The translations under genes were made by a program, and so were the position numbers. A DNA stretch of 64,000 nucleotides, taken from the NCBI RefSeq assembly GCF_000814005.1, contig NZ_JWLK01000005.1, positions 806,001 to 870,000 on the forward strand, read 5' to 3'. Shown piece by piece: positions 54,825 to 63,442 of this stretch (within the stretch, counting starts at the first letter, position 1; each line of letters starts with the position of its first letter). This DNA is from Ruegeria sp. ANG-S4. Its GTDB lineage: Bacteria; Pseudomonadota; Alphaproteobacteria; Rhodobacterales; Rhodobacteraceae. The notes beneath the pieces were generated by a model. That model was not told where the DNA came from and ran no database searches. It worked only from the letters and a program-made list of their open reading frames with translations.

Positions 54825-56009
54825 ATGTTCCTGCCGTTCTTCGAAAACCTGCGAAAAACCGGCATTCCCGTGTCCTTACGGGAATACCTGACGTTTTTGG
54901 AGGGCATGAAGAAAGGGCTGGCGACCTATGATATCGAGGCGTTCTACTACCTGGCCCGCGTGTCTATGGTGAAAGACGAACGCAATATCGACAAGTTCGA
55001 CCGCGCCTTTGCCGCCAGCTTTGAAGGGTTGAACGAGATAAGTTTCGAGCAGGTCATGCAAGCTGTCGACATCCCGTCGGATTGGCTGGAAAAGATGGCT
55101 GAAAAGCACTTGTCTGACGAGGAAAAGGCTGAAATCGAGGCGCTCGGCGGGTTTGAGAAGCTGATGGAGACGCTGCGTGAACGCCTGCAAGAGCAGCAAG
55201 GCCGCCATCAGGGTGGAAACAAGTGGATCGGCACCGCCGGCACCTCTCCGTTCGGGGCATACGGCTACAACCCGGAGGGCGTGCGCATTGGTCAAAAGGA
55301 AAGTCGCCACCGGCGGGCCGTGAAAGTCTGGGACAAGCGTGAATTCAAGAACTTGGATGACACAGTTGAACTCGGCACCCGCAACATCAAGGTCGCTCTT
55401 AAGCGCTTGCGTCGCTGGGCGCGCGAGGGCGCTGCCGAGGAACTGGATCTGGACGGCACCATCCGCGCGACAGCAGAGCACGGCTATCTGGACGTCAAGA
55501 CGCGGCCCGAGCGCCACAATGCGGTAAAAGTACTGCTGTTTCTGGATGTCGGCGGGTCGATGGACCCGCATATCAAGGTGGTCGAAGAGTTATTCTCGGC
55601 CGCCCGGTCCGAGTTCAAGCATCTGGAATATTACTATTTCCACAACTGTCTCTATGAAGGCGTTTGGCGCGACAACCGCCGTCGCTGGGATCAGCAAACA
55701 CCCACACACGAAGTTCTGCGCACGTATGGGTCGGACTACAAATGCATCTTTGTCGGCGACGCCTCGATGAGCCCTTATGAAATCGCCTACCCCGGCGGCG
55801 CGAATGAACACTGGAACCAGGAAGCAGGCCAGGTTTGGCTGCAACGTGCACGCGAGCAATGGCCATCGAACCTGTGGATCAACCCGGTGCCAAGGAAGTA
55901 CTGGGATTACACTCACTCGATCGGCATGATCCGCGAAATTTTCGAAACCCGCATGGTTCCAATGACACTGGCTGGTCTGGAGCAGGGCATGCGCGAGCTG
56001 ACCCGGTAG
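54825..56009 (+). CDS. VWA-domain protein (CoxE-like)
   Basis: A 394-aa cytosolic protein of the VWA/CoxE group that partners MoxR ATPases. The helical N-terminal part (FFENLRKTGIPVSLREYLTFL) leads through a charged coiled-coil stretch (about 98-130). A VWA domain follows, with metal-site motif DVGGS at residues 241-245 and the later VGDASMSPYEI. The DxSxS motif is thus degenerate, reading DxGxS. It is the last gene of the cluster that starts with moxR. CoxD/CoxE pairs are needed for the CO dehydrogenase cofactor, but no molybdenum hydroxylase genes lie here, so the client is unknown. Confidence 0.92.
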   Translation: MFLPFFENLRKTGIPVSLREYLTFLEGMKKGLATYDIEAFYYLARVSMVKDERNIDKFDRAFAASFEGLNEISFEQVMQAVDIPSDWLEKMAEKHLSDEEKAEIEALGGFEKLMETLRERLQEQQGRHQGGNKWIGTAGTSPFGAYGYNPEGVRIGQKESRHRRAVKVWDKREFKNLDDTVELGTRNIKVALKRLRRWAREGAAEELDLDGTIRATAEHGYLDVKTRPERHNAVKVLLFLDVGGSMDPHIKVVEELFSAARSEFKHLEYYYFHNCLYEGVWRDNRRRWDQQTPTHEVLRTYGSDYKCIFVGDASMSPYEIAYPGGANEHWNQEAGQVWLQRAREQWPSNLWINPVPRKYWDYTHSIGMIREIFETRMVPMTLAGLEQGMRELTR

Positions 56010-56263
56010 CAAATTGGTGTTTGCGTAATGGTCCGCGAAGCTTTCCAGATGCGTGCGCTGCGTTCTTTGACGTGACAAGCGCTTTGAGCCGTATCCGCTA
56101 CTCTGACAATGCACTTTTGGAAAATGGTGCGTTCCTGCATAAGAACTCAGCGTAACGGTCTGTAGCAGTTTGCGGGGCAGCCCAATTATCCTCGATAATT
56201 TACACTACCCCAGTTTGCCAGGGGCGGCACACTCTTGCAGAAGCTTGCAAATCGAATGCAGTG

Positions 56264-56635
56264 TTATGCGTCCAAGACATCTTTCTGCTTTGTGAGTTCG
56301 CGGAAATTTCGGACGGTTAGCTCTTCGTGGTTGCTTTCGGCGCCATCATACCAGAGATCCACGAAAGGGTGGATGTTGTCCGGATGGATGTGAAAGCCAA
56401 GATTTGAAACCTTTTGGTGGAATCTGTTGCGCTCCACCTCCCAATTGGTGAGAAAATGAATGCCGAAATTGTCGATCAGCGGAACTTCGGTGTGGATATG
56501 GCACACAAACGTGCCTTCGGAATTCAGCCTAAGATCGATCTCTTCCAACCGTTCGTGGGCAACGTCGCACTGATCCTCGGGAATTGCTGTCGCAAGTTCA
56601 CCGATGAGACCTATGGTGACTCGATCTTCGCTCAT
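56264..56635 (-). CDS. Hypothetical protein (123 aa)
   Basis: A single-domain soluble protein I do not recognise. It starts with ATG after GGAGAG at 56635; the open frame runs further upstream. It is rich in His, Asn and acidic residues (FVCHIHTEVPLIDNFGIHFLTNWEVERN, GFHIHPDNIHPFVDLWYDG). Local base composition is lower in GC and codons are less biased than in the surrounding genes, and there is no operon partner. Together with the closeness to a tRNA gene this suggests acquired DNA. Confidence 0.6.
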   Translation of the reverse strand: MSEDRVTIGLIGELATAIPEDQCDVAHERLEEIDLRLNSEGTFVCHIHTEVPLIDNFGIHFLTNWEVERNRFHQKVSNLGFHIHPDNIHPFVDLWYDGAESNHEELTVRNFRELTKQKDVLDA

Positions 56636-57091
56636 TTGAAACTCTCCGATTCCTCGTGGATTGACTATGCAAGTTTGAGCCAATCGCCGTTTGGGTTCAT
56701 TCAATCATCGCCAACCGATGTGGCTTATGGAACAACGCCCAGGGCACTCTGGGGCATTTATCTGGTGGCGGCTTCTCGCAAAGCCGCGCCGATTGCAACC
56801 CATTAATTTACCGGCGTTTCTTACCTTGCAGTCTTTACCGAACTGGATGCCGCAGATGCCGACATCAGCCCATGGCCGAAGTCAGCGCCAATGAGACAGT
56901 TTGGCCCAGCATTGAGAGACCAAGAACGATCTCTTTCTTGCCGATGATCGCTTGATATTCGTTCGGACTGAGATTTTTGATCGTGCGCTCTTTGCCTCTT
57001 TTAAAGAGGCCCTTACACACGCGTACATCTATCTCAAAAGGCGCCAATGGTCGTAACTTTCGACGAAGCAACCTCTTGCAAGTCAATCATT
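56636..57091. other. Gene-poor accessory stretch beside tRNA-Leu
   Basis: About 450 bp lying downstream of the 3' end of tRNA-Leu. The only frame of note (minus strand 57086-56865, 73 aa, TTG start, segment IKNLSPNEYQAIIGKKE) has no ribosome binding site and no family I can name. It contains a 17-base palindrome at 56994-57010 (GCCTCTTTTAAAGAGGC). I see no integrase gene and no duplicate of the tRNA 3' end. Confidence 0.4.
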
Positions 57092-57178
57092 TGGTGCGGA
57101 CGGAGAGACTCGAACTCTCACGGGTGTTACCCCACAGCGACCTCAACGCTGCGCGTCTACCAATTCCGCCACGACCGC
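57092..57178 (-). tRNA. tRNA-Leu (GAG)
   Basis: On the minus strand an 87-nt class II tRNA with encoded CCA: acceptor GCGGTCG against CGTCCGC, anticodon stem CAGCG/CGCTG with loop TTGAGGT (anticodon GAG), a long variable arm (TGGGGTAACACCC), and T-arm GAGAG-TTCGAGT-CTCTC. Position 5 of the acceptor stem is a U-U mismatch, which is unusual for this tRNA. Confidence 0.93.
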
Positions 57179-57319
57179 ACTGCCAATGACTTGGTAGAGG
57201 CGCGTATAGACGTTGATCAGATGGATGTGAAGAGGCAAAAATCGGGATTGGTTTGAATTCATGCCGATCCTTCTTATGTTGCGTTCAGAACCCTTGGCCA
57301 CATAAACCCGGAGCTGATC

Positions 57320-57979
57320 ATGTCGCCCGCAGATCCCCGCCCGATCATACAAATCGACGTTGTCTCGGACGTGGTTTGCCCATGGTGTATCATAGGGTTT
57401 CGCCAATTGGATCTTGCGTTGCAGCAGGAAAATGTTCTGGCGAACCTCAGGTGGCATCCATTCGAACTGAACCCCACGATGGGGCCGGATGGTCAAAACC
57501 TGCGTGAACACATTGCCGAGAAGTACGGATCCACTCTGGAACACAGCCAACAGGCTCGCGATCGGTTGACAGCTTTGGGCGTCGATCTTGGATTTACGTT
57601 CAAATTCAACGACAACAGTCGGATTTATAATACTTTTTCTGCGCATCAATTGTTAGACTGGGCCGAAGCCCAAGGGCGGCAGCACCCGCTGAAACTTGCG
57701 CTATTTGACGCGTATTTCACGCAGCAACAAGACGTGTCGGACCTTGATGTTTTGCTCGGTGCCGTCACGGCGGCAGGGCTGGATACGGATCTTGCGCGTC
57801 AGGTTCTGGCCTCGGGCAGTCACGTGGGCTCTGTACGAGAAAAGCAGCAGTTTTGGACAAGCCGCGGGATCTCGGGCGTGCCGTCGATGGTGTTTGGCGG
57901 CAAATACCTTTTGACCGGCGCGCAGGGAACTGAGACCTATGCGCAGGTTCTCAAGCGTTGCCGGGCCGAAGCCGCCTGA
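57320..57979 (+). CDS. DsbA-family oxidoreductase, FrnE-like
   Basis: A 219-aa thioredoxin-fold protein with no signal peptide, so probably cytosolic. The active site is CPWC (VVSDVVCPWCIIGF, residues about 13-26), and the cis-Pro region is SRGISGVPSMVFGGKYLLTGAQ. This is the FrnE/YwbO group of 2-hydroxychromene isomerase-like DsbA proteins, some of which act as cytosolic disulfide oxidoreductases under stress. It lies between tRNA-Leu and lipB. Confidence 0.92.
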   Translation: MSPADPRPIIQIDVVSDVVCPWCIIGFRQLDLALQQENVLANLRWHPFELNPTMGPDGQNLREHIAEKYGSTLEHSQQARDRLTALGVDLGFTFKFNDNSRIYNTFSAHQLLDWAEAQGRQHPLKLALFDAYFTQQQDVSDLDVLLGAVTAAGLDTDLARQVLASGSHVGSVREKQQFWTSRGISGVPSMVFGGKYLLTGAQGTETYAQVLKRCRAEAA

Positions 57980-58018
57980 TCCCTTTCCCCTGCCCGCTGA
58001 ACTGTCTAAGGACGTGTC

Positions 58019-58678
58019 ATGGAATGGAAGACGACTGACGGGCTGACCGATTACGACGACGCCGTCGCCTTTATGGAGGCGCGCGTGGCAGCGATAGCTG
58101 CGGGAGAGGCCGATGAGTGTATCTGGTTGCTGGAGCATCCGCCGCTTTATACGGCAGGCACGTCAGCGCGGATTGAGGACCTGACTGATCCTGACCGATT
58201 TCCAGTCTACCAAAGCAAGCGCGGCGGGCAGTACACCTATCATGGGCCGGGTCAGCGCGTGATTTACGTGATGCTGGACGTGGGAAAGCGCGGGCATGAT
58301 GTGCGTCGCTTCGTCAAACAGCTCGAGACCTGGGTGATTGACGCGTTGGATGAATTCAACGTCAAGGGCGAGATACGCGATGGGCGTGTTGGCGTCTGGG
58401 TTCAGCGTAACGAAAAACCGTTGACCGCACTGGGCAACCCCGCCGAGGACAAGATAGCTGCCATCGGCATACGTTTGCGAAAATGGGTCAGTTTTCACGG
58501 TATCTCGATCAACGTCGAACCTGATCTGAGCCATTTTTCGGGGATCGTGCCATGCGGGATTCAGGAACACGGCGTCACGTCACTGGTTGATCTTGGATTG
58601 CCGGTCACGATGGCAGACGTTGATGTGGCCTTGCAACGTACGTTTGAAGATGCTTTCGCCGATTCAGTTCAAAATTGA
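58019..58678 (+). CDS. lipB: Octanoyltransferase LipB
   Basis: LipB moves octanoate from acyl-ACP to lipoyl domains, the first step of lipoic acid synthesis. The 219-aa protein has [33 protein letters not shown], the lysine in [15 protein letters not shown] and the catalytic Cys in [14 protein letters not shown]. It is 39 bases downstream of the FrnE-like gene and may share its transcript. Confidence 0.96.
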   Translation: MEWKTTDGLTDYDDAVAFMEARVAAIAAGEADECIWLLEHPPLYTAGTSARIEDLTDPDRFPVYQSKRGGQYTYHGPGQRVIYVMLDVGKRGHDVRRFVKQLETWVIDALDEFNVKGEIRDGRVGVWVQRNEKPLTALGNPAEDKIAAIGIRLRKWVSFHGISINVEPDLSHFSGIVPCGIQEHGVTSLVDLGLPVTMADVDVALQRTFEDAFADSVQN

Positions 58679-59115
58679 GCAAAACTCGAATCGGGAATTG
58701 ATGTTCATCGGAACGACAATCTGCTTGTCCCGTGCATTCTGTTTCGCAAAGGCGAATTCGTTGCTCATCCGTTAATCAAAAATCGTTTAAAATTCAGGGT
58801 TTCTTTACTTCGCACCAATACAAACCAAACCAGACCACGTAGTATGTGATCGCCGTTCACGAGTGAGTGGTGTGTTAACCGGTGATCTCAGGCTTGCCTG
58901 CGAAATCCGTCTTGTGATTGGTTACGAGTCTGCCGTTCCGACCCCATATCGGAACGGCAATTCTCGACCGTTTTGTCATGACACTCTGTCGCCCTGCGCG
59001 CAACAATTTCACATTTCGGCGCGCTGATTTTTCGCGACACGATTAATGTGCGCTGAATTCAGGGCACGAAAACACAAAAGCAGAAGTTTTGAAGCCTGCC
59101 CGGAACGCGGTAACA
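58679..59115. other. 437-bp spacer between lipB and the HIT gene
   Basis: No gene seen on either strand. A strong 11-bp inverted repeat at 58931-58959 (TGCCGTTCCGA and TCGGAACGGCA, 7-base loop) lies 250 bp beyond lipB. The sequence from about 58760 to 58830 is A/T-rich. A small RNA with the hairpin as its end is possible but not demonstrated. Confidence 0.45.
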
Positions 59116-59535
59116 TCAATCCAGTGCGGCCCGGATTTTCTCTGCATGCGCGGCGATCTCGTCAAAATCCCCCATCTGTCCCGGTGGACGCATCGAAACG
59201 CCGTCTTGCCGGGGCAAAACATGGAAATGCAGGTGAAAGACCTCCTGCCCGCCTGCGGCCTCATTGAATTGCTGGATCGTGACACCGCCCGCGTCAAAGG
59301 CCGTCTTGGCGGCGCGGGCCAGTTTTTGCACCGTTGCGATGACAGAGGCCAGTTGTTCCGGCGTTGCGTCCAGCACATTGCGGCATGGCGTTTTCGGGAT
59401 CACCAGCAGGTGCCCGTCCGTGCGCGGCATGATATCCATGAAGGCCAGCGTTTCGTCATCTTCGTAAACGCGGGTTGCGGGAATTTCGCCGCGCAGGATC
59501 TTGGCAAAGATGTTTTCGGTGTCATAGGCGGTCAT
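59116..59535 (-). CDS. HIT-family protein
   Basis: A 139-aa nucleotide-binding hydrolase/transferase of the histidine-triad superfamily (HINT branch), probably acting on nucleoside phosphoramidates. It shows NIFAKILRGEIPATRVYEDDETLAFMDI near the start, DGHLLVIPK, and the triad HLHFHVLPR near residue 100. Unlike strict HINT proteins the third position is H-x-H-x-H-V. It diverges from ctaD over 294 bp. Confidence 0.94.
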   Translation of the reverse strand: MTAYDTENIFAKILRGEIPATRVYEDDETLAFMDIMPRTDGHLLVIPKTPCRNVLDATPEQLASVIATVQKLARAAKTAFDAGGVTIQQFNEAAGGQEVFHLHFHVLPRQDGVSMRPPGQMGDFDEIAAHAEKIRAALD

Positions 59536-59711
59536 TTTTCGGTCTCCGACGTGGTGGCGCTTTACCCTGTTGTGCTGTCGGGTCAGACACGGGTCAAGCC
59601 GCGAATTCGGCGCCGACGATCGGCCCTTGAAATTGCATTGAAAGTGACCAGATCAGCTGCGTCGGGCATCAAGAACACGCGCGCAACCCAGGTTGCCCGC
59701 GACAATTAATC

Positions 59712-59725
59712 TTGATCCATATCAA
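59712..59725. promoter_or_regulatory. FNR/FnrL-type box upstream of ctaD
   Basis: TTGATCCATATCAA is an exact match to the FNR/FnrL consensus TTGAT-N4-ATCAA, centred about 111 bp before the ctaD ATG. FnrL in Rhodobacter and relatives senses low oxygen through a 4Fe-4S cluster. Repression of the aa3 oxidase gene at low oxygen is a reasonable inference. Confidence 0.7.
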
Positions 59726-59829
59726 ACTCGACCATTGAAGGTCGCCCCTTCGCATTCTAAAACCAGCAGGAATCCCGCGCGCCGGAGAGGTCTGGCTGCG
59801 CGGTGCAGTTGCAACAGGAGGCACCTATA

Positions 59830-61488
59830 ATGGCAGACGCAGCCATTCATGGTCACGATCATGAAGACGAGCGCAGCTTTTTCCAGCGCTGGTTCATGTC
59901 GACCAACCACAAGGACATCGGGATTCTGTACCTGATCTTCTCGGCTGTCGCCGGGTTTATCTCGGTCGCGATGACCGTTTATATGCGGCTCGAACTGATG
60001 CACCCCGGTGTTCAGTACATGTGCCTCGAAGGCTTCATGGCCGATCCTTGCACCCCCAATGGACATCTTTGGAACGTTATGATCACCTATCACGGTGTTC
60101 TAATGATGTTCTTCGTTGTCATCCCTGCCCTGTTTGGCGGTTTTGGCAACTATTTCATGCCGTTGCAGATCGGTGCGCCGGATATGGCGTTCCCGCGGAT
60201 GAACAACCTGTCCTTCTGGCTGTACGTCGCTGGCACCTCTCTGGGTGTGGCCTCGCTGCTGAGCCCCGGTGGTAACGACCAGCTCGGCTCGGGTGTGGGC
60301 TGGGTTCTGTACCCGCCGCTGTCGACGACCGAGGGCGGCATGTCCATGGACCTTGCGATCTTCGCCGTGCACGTATCGGGCGCCTCCTCGATCCTCGGCG
60401 CGATCAACATGATCACCACCTTCCTGAACATGCGTGCGCCGGGCATGACCCTGTTCAAAGTGCCGTTGTTCAGTTGGTCGATTTTCGTCACATCATGGCT
60501 GATTCTGCTCTCGCTGCCGGTTCTGGCAGGCGCGATCACCATGCTGCTGATGGACCGCAACTTTGGCTTCACCTTCTTTGACCCGGCTGGCGGCGGCGAT
60601 CCGATCCTGTATCAGCACATTCTGTGGTTCTTCGGACACCCGGAAGTGTACATCGTGATCCTGCCCGGTTTCGGCATCATCAGTCACGTCATCGCGACCT
60701 TCGCGCGCAAGCCGATCTTCGGCTACCTGCCGATGGTCTGGGCGATCATCGCGATCGGTGTTCTGGGCTTCGTCGTCTGGGCGCACCACATGTACACCGT
60801 AGGCATGTCGCTGCGTCAGCAGGCCTATTTCATGCTGGCCACGATGGTCATCGCGGTTCCGACCGGTGTTAAGGTCTTCTCGTGGATCGCAACCATGTGG
60901 GGCGGATCCATCGAGTTCAAAACTCCGATGCTGTTCGCCTTTGGCTTCCTGTTCCTGTTCACCGTTGGTGGTGTGACCGGTGTGGTTCTGTCGCAGGCCG
61001 GTGTGGACCGCGCCTATCACGACACCTACTACGTGGTGGCACACTTCCACTATGTGATGAGCTTGGGTGCGGTCTTTGCGATCTTTGCCGGCGTGTACTT
61101 CTATTTCGGCAAGATGACTGGTCGTCAGTACTCGGAATTCTGGGGTAAGGTTCACTTCTGGATGTTCTTCATTGGTGCCAACCTGACCTTCTTCCCACAG
61201 CACTTCCTGGGTCGTCAGGGCATGCCGCGCCGCTATATCGACTACCCCGAGGCATTCGCCCAGTGGAACTTTATCTCTTCGATTGGTGCATTTGTGTCCT
61301 TCGCTTCGTTCCTGCTGTTCTTCGGCATCGTGTTCTACGCGCTGTTCCGCGGCGCAAAGATCACCCAGAACAACTACTGGAACGAATACGCGGACACGCT
61401 GGAATGGACCCTGCCTTCGCCGCCGCCTGAACATACGTTCGAGCAGCTGCCCAAGCAGGAAGACTGGGATAAGGGCCACGCGCACTGA
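59830..61488 (+). CDS. ctaD: Cytochrome c oxidase subunit I (aa3 type)
   Basis: The catalytic subunit of the aa3 cytochrome c oxidase, with 12 transmembrane helices holding heme a and the heme a3-CuB centre and pumping protons. The 552-aa protein has [11 protein letters not shown] (heme a ligand), the D-channel entry [18 protein letters not shown] with the CuB His and cross-linked Tyr, HHMYTVG (two CuB His), and [10 protein letters not shown] (heme a3 and a ligands). The ATG at 59830 follows AGGAGG. No ctaC, ctaE or assembly genes lie beside it; in this family ctaD often stands alone. Confidence 0.97.
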   Translation: MADAAIHGHDHEDERSFFQRWFMSTNHKDIGILYLIFSAVAGFISVAMTVYMRLELMHPGVQYMCLEGFMADPCTPNGHLWNVMITYHGVLMMFFVVIPALFGGFGNYFMPLQIGAPDMAFPRMNNLSFWLYVAGTSLGVASLLSPGGNDQLGSGVGWVLYPPLSTTEGGMSMDLAIFAVHVSGASSILGAINMITTFLNMRAPGMTLFKVPLFSWSIFVTSWLILLSLPVLAGAITMLLMDRNFGFTFFDPAGGGDPILYQHILWFFGHPEVYIVILPGFGIISHVIATFARKPIFGYLPMVWAIIAIGVLGFVVWAHHMYTVGMSLRQQAYFMLATMVIAVPTGVKVFSWIATMWGGSIEFKTPMLFAFGFLFLFTVGGVTGVVLSQAGVDRAYHDTYYVVAHFHYVMSLGAVFAIFAGVYFYFGKMTGRQYSEFWGKVHFWMFFIGANLTFFPQHFLGRQGMPRRYIDYPEAFAQWNFISSIGAFVSFASFLLFFGIVFYALFRGAKITQNNYWNEYADTLEWTLPSPPPEHTFEQLPKQEDWDKGHAH

Positions 61489-61506
61489 TCTCAAATTAAT
61501 CCAAAG

Positions 61507-61536
61507 AAAACCCCGCCTGAATTGGCGGGGTTTTTT
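61507..61536 (+). terminator. Rho-independent terminator of ctaD
   Basis: A 7-bp GC stem (CCCCGCC / GGCGGGG, extended by A-T pairs) with a 6-base loop and six T residues, 18 bp after the ctaD stop. Confidence 0.9.
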
Positions 61537-61642
61537 CGTTTAGGGCATCGTCTGACCCGCCAGCCCGGCAGGCACGTCGCCAGATCGACAAAAATACGCT
61601 ATTCTGGTTCGTACAGCTTTTCCGGCAAACCGGAGGGTACAG

Positions 61643-62242
61643 ATGCCAGAAATCGACTTTTGGTTCTCCATTGGCAGCACTTATAGCTTCCTGACGATCA
61701 TGCGCCTGGACGATTGGTGCAGCGAGCGGGACGCGACCGTTCACTGGCGTCCTTTCAACGTGCGAACGGTGATGTCGGTTCAGCAGAATGTCCCATTTGC
61801 CGGCAAGCCGGTGAAATCCGCCTACATGTGGCGCGACATCGAACGGCGCGCGGCCAAGTACCACATTCACGCCAGTTTGCCCGCGCCCTACCCGATTTCC
61901 GATCTGCCGCTTGCGAACCAGGTTGCCCTGTTGGGTATGAGCGAGGGATGGGGCCAAACCTTCGTTCAGTCGCTCTATCGCGTCTGGTTCGAGGATGGCG
62001 TAGAAGCCGGAAGTGACGCTGCCTTGTCCGAGGCATTGCACCGCTGTCAGCAGGATCCGCGCCTTGTCCTCGCGCGCGCCCGCAGCCCGGATACGGTCAG
62101 CGCACTCGAAGCCGAAACGGACACGGCCACCGAACTCGGCGTTTTCGGCGCACCAAGCTTCGTTGTTCGCGGCGAGGTATTTTGGGGCGATGACCGCCTT
62201 GACGATGCGTTTTCCTGGGCTCGGGTCGGTCACGTCGTGTAA
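61643..62242 (+). CDS. 2-hydroxychromene-2-carboxylate isomerase/DsbA-fold protein
   Basis: A 199-aa kappa-GST-like thioredoxin-fold protein. It starts IDFWFSIGSTYSFLTI, where Ser replaces the redox cysteines, so it is of the glutathione-dependent isomerase type rather than a disulfide oxidoreductase. The cis-Pro region is LGVFGAPSFVVRGEVFWGDDRLDDA. The true substrate is unknown; the family name comes from naphthalene degradation but is applied widely. It starts 107 bp after the ctaD terminator. Confidence 0.88.
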   Translation: MPEIDFWFSIGSTYSFLTIMRLDDWCSERDATVHWRPFNVRTVMSVQQNVPFAGKPVKSAYMWRDIERRAAKYHIHASLPAPYPISDLPLANQVALLGMSEGWGQTFVQSLYRVWFEDGVEAGSDAALSEALHRCQQDPRLVLARARSPDTVSALEAETDTATELGVFGAPSFVVRGEVFWGDDRLDDAFSWARVGHVV

Positions 62243-62285
62243 ATTGCTACTTCGACTTTGCAGCAACCTGGGCTAGGTATCGGCC

Positions 62286-62774
62286 ATGCCGTATGAATGG
62301 ACGCAAACCCACGACGGGGATCAGGAACTGCGCCTTTGGCCCCACAACTCATTACCCCCACGCGGGGCAATGGCGGTGGTTCTGGCCGTGTTCCTGTTCG
62401 GCCTGATCCCTCTCTTTGCCGTATTGGGCTCGGTGCTTTTGTGGGGGCTGCTGCCGTTCCTGCTGGTAACGGTTTTGGGACTGTGGTTGGCCTTCGAGAT
62501 GAATTACCGCGCCCGCAGCGCGTCCGAAGTTCTGACCCTCAGCACCACCCAAGCGCATCTGGTCCATCACGACCCGCGCAAAGGCGATCTGGAATGGTCT
62601 TGCAACCGTTATTGGGCGCGTCCCGAGATACACGCTCAGGGCGGCCCGGTTCCCAATTACATCACGCTGGCCGGTGATGGCAGACAGGTCGAAATCGGCG
62701 CATTCCTGTCAGAAGAGGAACGCGTGGCATTGTATGATGATCTGGTGCAAAGGCTGCGGGCACCCGCAGCCTGA
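62286..62774 (+). CDS. DUF2244 membrane protein
   Basis: A 162-aa protein with two adjacent transmembrane helices (about residues 34-75, AMAVVLAVFLFGLIPLFAVLGSVLLWGLLPFLLVTVL, which could form a hairpin) and a cytosolic C-terminal domain (VEIGAFLSEEERVALYDDLVQRL). The family is common in alphaproteobacteria and is often found near cytochrome oxidase genes, as here, but its role is unknown. It converges on yqeY with a 2-base gap. Confidence 0.88.
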   Translation: MPYEWTQTHDGDQELRLWPHNSLPPRGAMAVVLAVFLFGLIPLFAVLGSVLLWGLLPFLLVTVLGLWLAFEMNYRARSASEVLTLSTTQAHLVHHDPRKGDLEWSCNRYWARPEIHAQGGPVPNYITLAGDGRQVEIGAFLSEEERVALYDDLVQRLRAPAA

Positions 62775-62776
62775 AA

Positions 62777-63259
62777 TCAGCAGCCGTTTGTTGCCGCGCA
62801 AAGGTGATCTTTGACCATTGGTCCGACCTTGCCGAAATCCATTTGGCCGGTGTAGCGGGTTTTCAACTCGCCCATGACCTTGCCCATGTCGCGGATTGAG
62901 CCTGCACCGGTGGACGTTATCGCGGTCTGAATCGCCTTGGCGACTTCGTCGTCGTCCAATTGTTTTGGCAGAAACTCCTCGATCACTTCCACTTCGCGCA
63001 GTTCACGTTCCGCCAGATCCAGCCTGCCGCCCTCTTCATAGGCGCGTGCGCTTTCCTTGCGTTGCTTGGTCATTTTACCAAGAATTTCAAGGACATCCGA
63101 GTCACCGCAACCCTTGGCCTCGTCATTTGCGGTCCCACGTGTTGCGATGTCGCGATCCTTGATCGCGGCATTGATCAGGCGCAATGTCGAAAGCCGCTCG
63201 GCCTCTTTGTCTTTCATTGCTTGCTTCAGGGCGACATTCACCCGTGATCGCATATCCAT
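62777..63259 (-). CDS. GatB/YqeY-domain protein
   Basis: A 160-aa protein with the helical YqeY fold also found at the end of the tRNA amidotransferase GatB. It shows LSTLRLINAAIKDRDIA, VLEILGKMTKQRKESARAYEEGGRLDLAERELRE and IRDMGKVMGELKTRYTGQMDFGKVGPMVK. Function is unknown; tRNA interaction is inferred. The ATG at 63259 is chosen; another ATG 6 bases later is possible. It diverges from carA. Confidence 0.92.
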   Translation of the reverse strand: MDMRSRVNVALKQAMKDKEAERLSTLRLINAAIKDRDIATRGTANDEAKGCGDSDVLEILGKMTKQRKESARAYEEGGRLDLAERELREVEVIEEFLPKQLDDDEVAKAIQTAITSTGAGSIRDMGKVMGELKTRYTGQMDFGKVGPMVKDHLCAATNGC

Positions 63260-63381
63260 TTGTTGTATCCATCCCCATGGCAAAGGAACCCTGACCATAT
63301 CGAAACAAAAAGCCGGGCACAATGGTGCACAAGTACAGCTAAGCCATTGATTCTTAACAATAGCCCAAAATTTGAACAGGC

Positions 63382-63410
63382 TTGACCAGAGCGTGTATCC
63401 CCCTTAGGTA
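63382..63410 (+). promoter_or_regulatory. Weak candidate promoter of carA
   Basis: TTGACC and TAGGTA separated by 17 bases lie 33 bp before the carA start in the spacer shared with yqeY. The -35 is good and the -10 poor. Confidence 0.3.
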
Positions 63411-63442
63411 TGCGTCCGTTTACCTTGCAGGAGAGTCGCGCC

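Noticed and set aside
56865-57086. 73-aa minus-strand frame beside tRNA-Leu as an integrase remnant
   Set aside because: TTG start without ribosome binding site and no integrase motif; the idea rests on location only.
60493-61494. 333-aa minus-strand frame opposite ctaD
   Set aside because: Antisense to the oxidase gene; very hydrophilic Arg/His/Asp composition mirrors the hydrophobic helices on the other strand.
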